Shown here: positions 59,090 through 64,000 of the stretch, one piece after another
Layout of the letters: every line of letters begins with the position of its first letter
Numbering within the stretch: the first letter of the stretch is position 1
DNA from: Saposhnikovia divaricata
Lineage: Eukaryota; Streptophyta; Magnoliopsida; Apiales; Apiaceae
Length of the DNA: 64,000 nt
Assembly: GCA_036435485.1 (NCBI GenBank)
Contig: CM071595.1
Span: 9,352,001-9,416,000, forward strand
Direction: 5' to 3'
The notes under the pieces: model-generated
Databases searched by the model: none
What the model saw: the letters and a program-made list of their open reading frames with translations, nothing else
What the model was told of the DNA's origin: nothing
Program-made: the position numbers and the translations under genes

Positions 59090-59640
59090 ACATTGATGCA
59101 AAGCAGAAAATTCATGTCTACAAGATACAAAATCCTATTTTATTGATTCAACAATTTCTGTAAAAATCATGTGTACCGCAAAAAAATAATCATAATTGTA
59201 CTGCATTATACAAAAATACTAAATCATTTGAATTGCACTAAAAACACAATACTAAAAAAACAAACCTGAAGCCTCTTCATTATTGAACATAATCTTGAAT
59301 TGTTATTCACACAAATCAACAAAAAAAAAGAAGAAAATTTAGCCTCGTGAACATAAAAATGGCAAAGTGTTGAACCTGAAAAAACCGTTGTGATAAAACA
59401 AAAATTTTCATTCTCCTATAAACATGTTTGAGAGTAACTCCTGCTCAGATTAGTTACAAGCATCACAAAAATATATATACAACAGATATACACACGTTCT
59501 GCAATGACGACAGTAACCTTTAATCAATTAATTTATTTTGAATGTGAAAAAAATCTCCATCGTTGGATTATATTGAAATGGATGGCCAAGATTTTGGACT
59601 CCAGGTCTCCACAAAAAAGCTGGACTCCACTGAACATTAT
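59090..59640. other. Intergenic, nothing recognised
   Basis: AT-rich spacer. It might hold the missing upstream exons of the minus-strand segment to its left, but none is recognisable. Confidence 0.35.
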
Positions 59641-59659
59641 TCTACATATATATATATAT

Positions 59660-59850
59660 ATATGTCGGGTATTTTCGGGTTTGGATCGGGTTTTCGGATC
59701 GGGTTCGGATCGGTACACGTAAAATCCAAATCCAAAATCTTTCGGGTTTAAAAATTAAATCCAAAACCAAAAAATCAGATTCGGTAAAATCCAATCGGAT
59801 CGGTATGGATCGGGTATCCATTGGATCGGGTTTTTTTGTCATCCCTATTC
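59660..59850. mobile_element. hAT-like terminal remnant with GGATCGGGT repeats
   Basis: The array of ggatcgggtt/ttcggatcgg motifs ends at tgtcatccct (59840-59849), which inverted reads AGGGATGACA, a hAT-type terminus with subterminal repeats as in the complete elements at 109 and 5059. No matching opposite end is visible. It abuts an (AT)n run at 59646-59662. Confidence 0.5.
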
Positions 59851-59949
59851 ACATTGGTTCAAGAACGACATGAGTCTGAGGTTTAATTAAAAAAAATAAT
59901 TAATCGTTATAGTGATATAGGTAAAGAATCGAGGTTTAATTTTTGTTTA

Positions 59950-60055
59950 ATGTGCATTTAATTTGTTTATGTTGCTAATGAGAGTCGAACCTTTGATCTT
60001 TGGTAGTACTCGTGATTTATCCCTCTTACTCTTATTATATAATAGGATATAATAA
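59950..60055. repeat. Second copy of the dispersed about 100-bp repeat
   Basis: Aligns with 4246-4345 in the same orientation, sharing gagagtcgaacc and tccctcttactcttatta. Confidence 0.55.
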
Positions 60056-60187
60056 GGATAGAATATGACAATTGCCAAACCAACTGATAATTTTAAAGTA
60101 AATCATACTTCGGACTTAAAACAAATTCACGAGTTAATAAAAATCTGAATGTTAAATATTCAAATCTTTTATTTTTAAAATCTGAAT

Positions 60188-60650
60188 CTACGGTGTATTG
60201 GGAGATTTGGGAAACCCGCTTCGAATCTGGAATGGTGGTGATTATCGCGAGAGCTCACCTTGTACAACGAAATATTTTTCAATATATGGGAGCATCTGTA
60301 CCCCAATCTCAGTTGGTGTAACTGATGGGTATGAACACTGGTCTATCACCTATTTTTTATGTGCGCAGATCAATTGTGATGCTACTATCACCTATTTTTT
60401 ATGTGCGCTGATCAATTCTGATGCTACTATTTTCAGAGATGTTTGTGTCGACTGGATTGCTCGGGAAACCTTTGTAATCATTTTTATTATCAAAAATATT
60501 TATATTCTATATGTTAAGTGATCTGAAAACAAAACGATTATTTGCTAGCTCGTTTTTTTTACAATCAGGTTGTAGTTGATAGTTTGGGGATTTGTCCCGA
60601 CTGGATTCCCATGTTTTGATATTAATAAAATCTTCTTGTTCGTCAAAAAA
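60188..60650 (+). mobile_element. 5'-truncated LINE remnant with poly-A tail
   Basis: The right end, gatattaataaaatcttcttgttcgtc plus A9, is the kind of 3' UTR and tail found on plant LINEs. The sequence aaaatctgaat flanks both sides (60177-60187 and 60650-60660), as a target duplication would. The body has a broken RNase-H-tail-like frame (RDVCVDWIARETF, then VDSLGICPDWI). An internal 42-bp duplication (cacctattttttatgtgcgc) lies at about 60349-60430. It is dead on arrival. Confidence 0.6.
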
Positions 60651-60660
60651 AAATCTGAAT

Positions 60661-61128
60661 ATTGAGTATTATGTAAGTTTGAATGATCAAACATTCTACC
60701 TAAAATTGCTAGTTAAATTTACAATTTTTTTAGTGAAAAAATTTATTAAACTTAAAACTAATTCAAGTTGTACAAAGTACTATAATATAAGAGAAAAAGG
60801 ATCATGAGAATGATATCAAGGAACTTTTCATGAGATACTTACAAAATACATTCTATATTTGATTGGATCCGCAGGATTAACTAAAAAATTTTATTTTTAC
60901 TAAAATGCCCACACCATATTTGTATATAAATTTCATGTATCTCAGGCAGCTCCCCAGTCTCATAATATAAATACTAGATGATAAAGATAATTAGATCCAT
61001 GGAAACAAATGAATTAAAACTTTTCGTAGCAAAATTTGGCTGGGTTTCACGCTGATTACAAGTTACAATTGCAAGTTTCTGATGTTTTCGCCGCTGTTGG
61101 ATAATAGTATTAATTAAAAAATCGTGTA
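60661..61128. other. Intergenic, nothing recognised
   Basis: AT-rich spacer between the LINE tail and the tRNA gene. Confidence 0.5.
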
Positions 61129-61201
61129 CGCCGTCTGTGGGACTTGAACCCACGACCACGGGATTAAAAGTCACGCGCTCTACCAGCTGAGCTAAGACGG
61201 C
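61129..61201 (-). tRNA. tRNA-Lys (anticodon UUU)
   Basis: The minus strand reads GCCGTCTTAGCTCAGCTGG... and closes with a perfect 7-bp acceptor stem (GCCGTCT/AGACGGC), discriminator G, and no encoded CCA. The anticodon loop CTTTTAA gives UUU. The A box TAGCTCAGCTGG and B box GGTTCAAGTCC are both present. The 73-nt length is standard and there is no intron. It should be a functional nuclear gene transcribed by RNA polymerase III. The frame called across it on the minus strand (60974-61174) is not a protein. Confidence 0.96.
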
Positions 61202-61588
61202 TTACGTTTAAATAGAATTCAATCCACTTGTAATTGCCTCGTGCCCTCTGGGTTGTTTCTAATGTTGGGCTTTCAAGTGTTGGGTGCTTCTGACCCTGGG
61301 TCCAACAATTTATCTTAAAAGTTTTCGAAGACAACTCTTTATATATTCAAGAAACTTGTTCTAATTTGACTTCATGTAAGATAATTTAAGTTTGTATAAT
61401 GTTGAAATTTTGGTACGAAGTACCATTAAAAATGGATTTGTTTGTTATAGATAAATCATGTCATCATATTCTTAGTCTTTTTTGATTAAATTGTAATAAA
61501 AGAATTATAATTGTTATAAGATTTTTTTATTTATTTTATAAAAACAACATAGAATTCTAGGATAAATAAGATTATAGGGGTGAAACCA
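61202..61588. other. Intergenic downstream/upstream of the tRNA
   Basis: AT-rich sequence. No other gene is seen. Confidence 0.5.
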
Positions 61589-61591
61589 TAA

Positions 61592-61967
61592 GAGCAACTC
61601 CAATGCTCTTCCCTTTCCTTAACCCCTAAAATAGGGATTATTAAAAATATAGGTAATGAAAATTATGTTTCACTCCAATCATATACCCTATATTCATACC
61701 CTGTATTTTAAAAGTAATTTATAGTGTAGTTTTTTGAAATCTAAATTTTGAACATTCTTATAAATTAACCAATGAGGTGGAGGATAGATGAGGTGGAGGA
61801 TATAGGGGATCTAATTTTGATCCCTCAAATAAGGGATTATATTTTCTCTCCCCTAAAAAATAAAGGGGATGAGGGGTAGGGTTGGAGCTTTATTTTTAAA
61901 CTAAAATTCCTATATTTGTCCACCTAGGCACATTATAGGTAAGGAACATGTATGGTTGGAGTTGCTC
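61592..61967. mobile_element. Harbinger MITE, 376 bp
   Basis: The inverted ends GAGCAACTCCAATGCTC and GAGCAACTCCAACCATAC are flanked by TAA on both sides (61589-61591 and 61968-61970), the PIF/Harbinger target. Terminal GAGCAACTCC is shared with the Harbinger element at 9936-11995. The body has ccctaaaataggg-type palindromes. Non-coding. Confidence 0.88.
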
Positions 61968-62379
61968 TAATATGGTGCAAACCATGTTACAAAATAGTTT
62001 TAATGGGTTTTACTTATTAATAAAGGTTATAGATATATATTTTATTTATTATTTATTTAAGATTATTTTAAGACAATCAATAAAACAAAACATGCATGGT
62101 TATGGTTCTAATAGATACGTTTTTTTGTACAATTCATTAATATCTAAGTAAAAGAATTATAATTATAACATAATTCCAAACAACTTTTTTAGAAAATAAT
62201 ATGGTTCTAATAATACGTTTTTTTCTCTCTTTTGTTTGTGCGTGGTTTTAATTGGAAAATAATTGTTAAACCATCACTAAATTAAAAATTATTTTATTAA
62301 TTTTACGTGACCTTTAAAATTGTCCAAATCAAATTTTAAAAATTCAAGATAGAACATAAATATTAAATTGACGTGTAAA

Positions 62380-62395
62380 CTTATATATATGTATG

Positions 62396-62426
<31 letters not shown>

Positions 62427-62453
62427 CAAATTTTTAACAACAATATATATATA
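62380..62453. repeat. (TA)n-rich microsatellite tract
   Basis: Three AT dinucleotide runs, with the phrase tcaattttttaacaacaat duplicated around the last. Confidence 0.85.
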
Positions 62454-62519
62454 TATCAATTTTTTAACAACAATTTGATGTATAAATTAATATCAGATAA
62501 CATAATTATAGATATTAAA

Positions 62520-62553
62520 AAAGGAGTCGTGCATTGCACGGGTTATAATCTAG
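62520..62553 (+). mobile_element. Helitron 3' terminus (5' end not found)
   Basis: The perfect hairpin GTGC-ATT-GCAC (62529-62539) is followed by gggttataat and CTAG (62550-62553), then T. The start of the element could not be located. It must lie upstream of 62500. Confidence 0.75.
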
Positions 62554-62556
62554 TAA

Positions 62557-63070
62557 TCTATAATAAGCAAATTAGGGAATAATTGTTAGTTTGGTTGTTT
62601 GGTTCAACCAACCATTAAAAGAATTGTGACCGTTAAATAATTAGTAAATAGATGATAGCCGTAAGATCTAATAATAAAAACTATTTTATATTTAAATCCC
62701 TCGAGGGGATAATTGTTAGTTTGGTTGTCTGGTTCAACCAACCGTAAAAGAATTGTGATCGTTAGATAATTAGTAAATAGATGATAACCATTAGATCTAA
62801 TAATAAGGAATATTCTATATTTAAATCCCTCATCTAAATATCAAACTTTCGAATCCCGTCAACAACAAATTTACATTAAGATTTTCTATTATTAGTTTTA
62901 AACAATACATGTCATTTATTAAATAAATATTATTATTACTAATAATTTTATTAATTAATATTAAAAGGTTAAATTATATCTATAATAAATTATTATACTT
63001 TATTTTGTTTAATTATATAATTTTAAAAATATTTAAAAGTAACTCGTACTTTGCATGAGCTATAAGCTAG
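62557..63070 (+). mobile_element. Non-autonomous Helitron, 514 bp
   Basis: Starts TCTATAATAAGCAAATTAGG after A62556. It ends with a near-perfect hairpin around ctcgtacTTTgcatgag (63043-63059) and CTAG (63067-63070) before T63071. It begins three bases after the previous Helitron's CTAG. The first half is a tandem duplication of about 128 bp (62577-62704 and 62705-62832). The motif cgaatcccgtcaacaac is shared with the Helitron at 2962-3339. Confidence 0.86.
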
Positions 63071-63385
63071 TTTGTTTATATTAAAAAGGAAAATAAGTGA
63101 AGAAGGTTGAAGTTTTTATATGTTTTATCCGCAAAACTTTAGCTTTAAATATGAGATACAAAGTTTATAATTTTTGATAATTATTTATAGAATTTTCTTC
63201 AAACTTGCATGTACACGTCTGAAATTAGTTTTATTTTTATATTTTTTAAACATTAAGCAAACTTTATTACACATTACATTTTTATTTTTTTTCTTTCACA
63301 TATATTTACTTTCGGTTTTGAAAAAAAAACTCGACGAGCAAGGATAAAAATATGCTACATATGATGTAAATTAAAATTACACTAT
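63071..63385. other. Intergenic, nothing recognised
   Basis: AT-rich sequence without recognisable features. Confidence 0.5.
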
Positions 63386-63389
63386 TTAT

Positions 63390-63935
63390 GTAGAGTAGCA
63401 CTTCAAAAGAACCATCTTATGTAGAGAATCGTAGAAAAACATTTTTGATTCGAACCAATTTTTTTTTTAAAAAAATGGCTCGCTGCCACGTCATCACTGA
63501 CACGTCAACAATGATGACGTGTACTATCACGTGTACTGCCAGGTCAGCAGTGATTGCTGACGTGGCAGTACCACGTCATCACTGATGACGTTACTGCTGA
63601 CGTACGTGATAGTGACGAGTGGCAGCATAAGTGGCAGTGCCACATCCTCATTGTTGACGTCGCTACTGACGTGGTAGTGATACGTGGTAGTGACGTCAGC
63701 ACTGTCCGTGTGCAATTTTATTTTAATTTTTTTTATAAAAAATAAAAAAATTATTTTTTTAAAATAAATAATTAAACGTTTGGTTCTATCACGGAATCAG
63801 AAAATTGGCTTTTTTTTTATTATAGAACCAAAAAAAAAATATTGGTCTTTTTTTTATAGAACCAAAAAATTAGAACTTTAATTCTACTACACAATCCAAA
63901 ATTAGTGGTGCTCTATATAAGATGGTAGAACAATG
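63390..63935. mobile_element. Probable TIR element with a TGACGT/ACGTCA palindrome core
   Basis: The left end accatcttatgtagag and the inverted right end accatcttatatagag suggest imperfect inverted termini. Within, 63480-63710 is far more GC-rich than its surroundings and packed with tgacgt, acgtca, cacgtca and gacgtggca motifs, in both orientations. The poly-T/poly-A tracts outside are also roughly symmetrical (gaaccaattttttt / aaaaaaaatattggt). No target duplication was identified, so the class is open. No gene. Confidence 0.45.
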
Positions 63936-64000
63936 GTCATTTATGTATGTTTAATTTTAATATGAACCATTGTATCATTTTTCATCGAAAGACTTTTATT

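Noticed and set aside
60974..61174. Minus-strand open frame (MTFNPVVVGSS...)
   Set aside because: It overlaps the tRNA-Lys gene. The start is the anticodon/T-arm sequence read as protein.
63527..63745. Open frames in both directions
   Set aside because: Produced by the TGACGT palindrome cluster, with no protein-like composition.

Overview
The window is nuclear plant DNA, most likely from a eudicot. It is AT-rich, its genes carry GT-AG introns, and it contains a plant-type FtsZ2 relic, an OVATE-family gene, a nuclear tRNA-Lys and many plant DNA-transposon families. I cannot name the species. Almost everything in the window is mobile DNA. No LTR retrotransposon is evident, while Helitron, hAT, Harbinger, CACTA, MULE, SINE and LINE traces are all present.

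Left flank (1-12391): two complete non-autonomous hAT elements with perfect 8-bp target duplications, two short Helitrons, a SINE with a 15-bp target duplication, an OVATE-family (OFP) coding region on the minus strand, a Harbinger-type MITE, and a 2.06-kb Harbinger element. In the Harbinger element an internal deletion has fused the Myb-like ORF1 protein to the transposase.

Centre (12392-49357): one 36,966-bp Helitron fills more than half of the window. It starts with TC and ends in a short hairpin plus CTAG. A second copy of the target sequence, without the insertion, lies about 160 bp to its right and matches the joined flanks exactly. Inside are: (i) a 13-exon RepHel gene with HUH nuclease, YxxxY and PIF1-type helicase motifs, but with one in-frame stop and a probable homopolymer frameshift; (ii) five RPA70-like OB-fold genes, two long with a zinc ribbon and three short; (iii) two multi-B3-domain (REM-like) genes on the minus strand, each convergent with an RPA-like gene; (iv) a small coiled-coil gene convergent with the first RPA-like gene; (v) two arrays of about 1-kb repeats that are homologous, in inverted orientation, to the Helitron's own 3' subterminal sequence. 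The cargo is thus nearly all DNA-binding proteins: ssDNA-binding OB folds, B3 domains and the replication initiator/helicase. The RPA->/<-B3 module occurs twice, which suggests growth by internal duplication.

Right flank (49358-64000): a frameshifted FtsZ2 relic whose intron-like sequence holds the giant Helitron, a Tourist-like MITE, a decayed Ulp1-protease-like fragment, a 1.36-kb CACTA-type element built of palindromes and 174-bp repeats, an unidentified exon-like segment, a 5'-truncated LINE tail, tRNA-Lys(UUU), a Harbinger MITE, two Helitron 3' ends only about 0.5 kb apart (the second element begins 3 bp after the first ends), and a dense TGACGT/ACGTCA palindrome cluster.

Exon boundaries were read by eye from GT-AG sites and homology between the copies. 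Treat them as approximate unless exact ends are stated.
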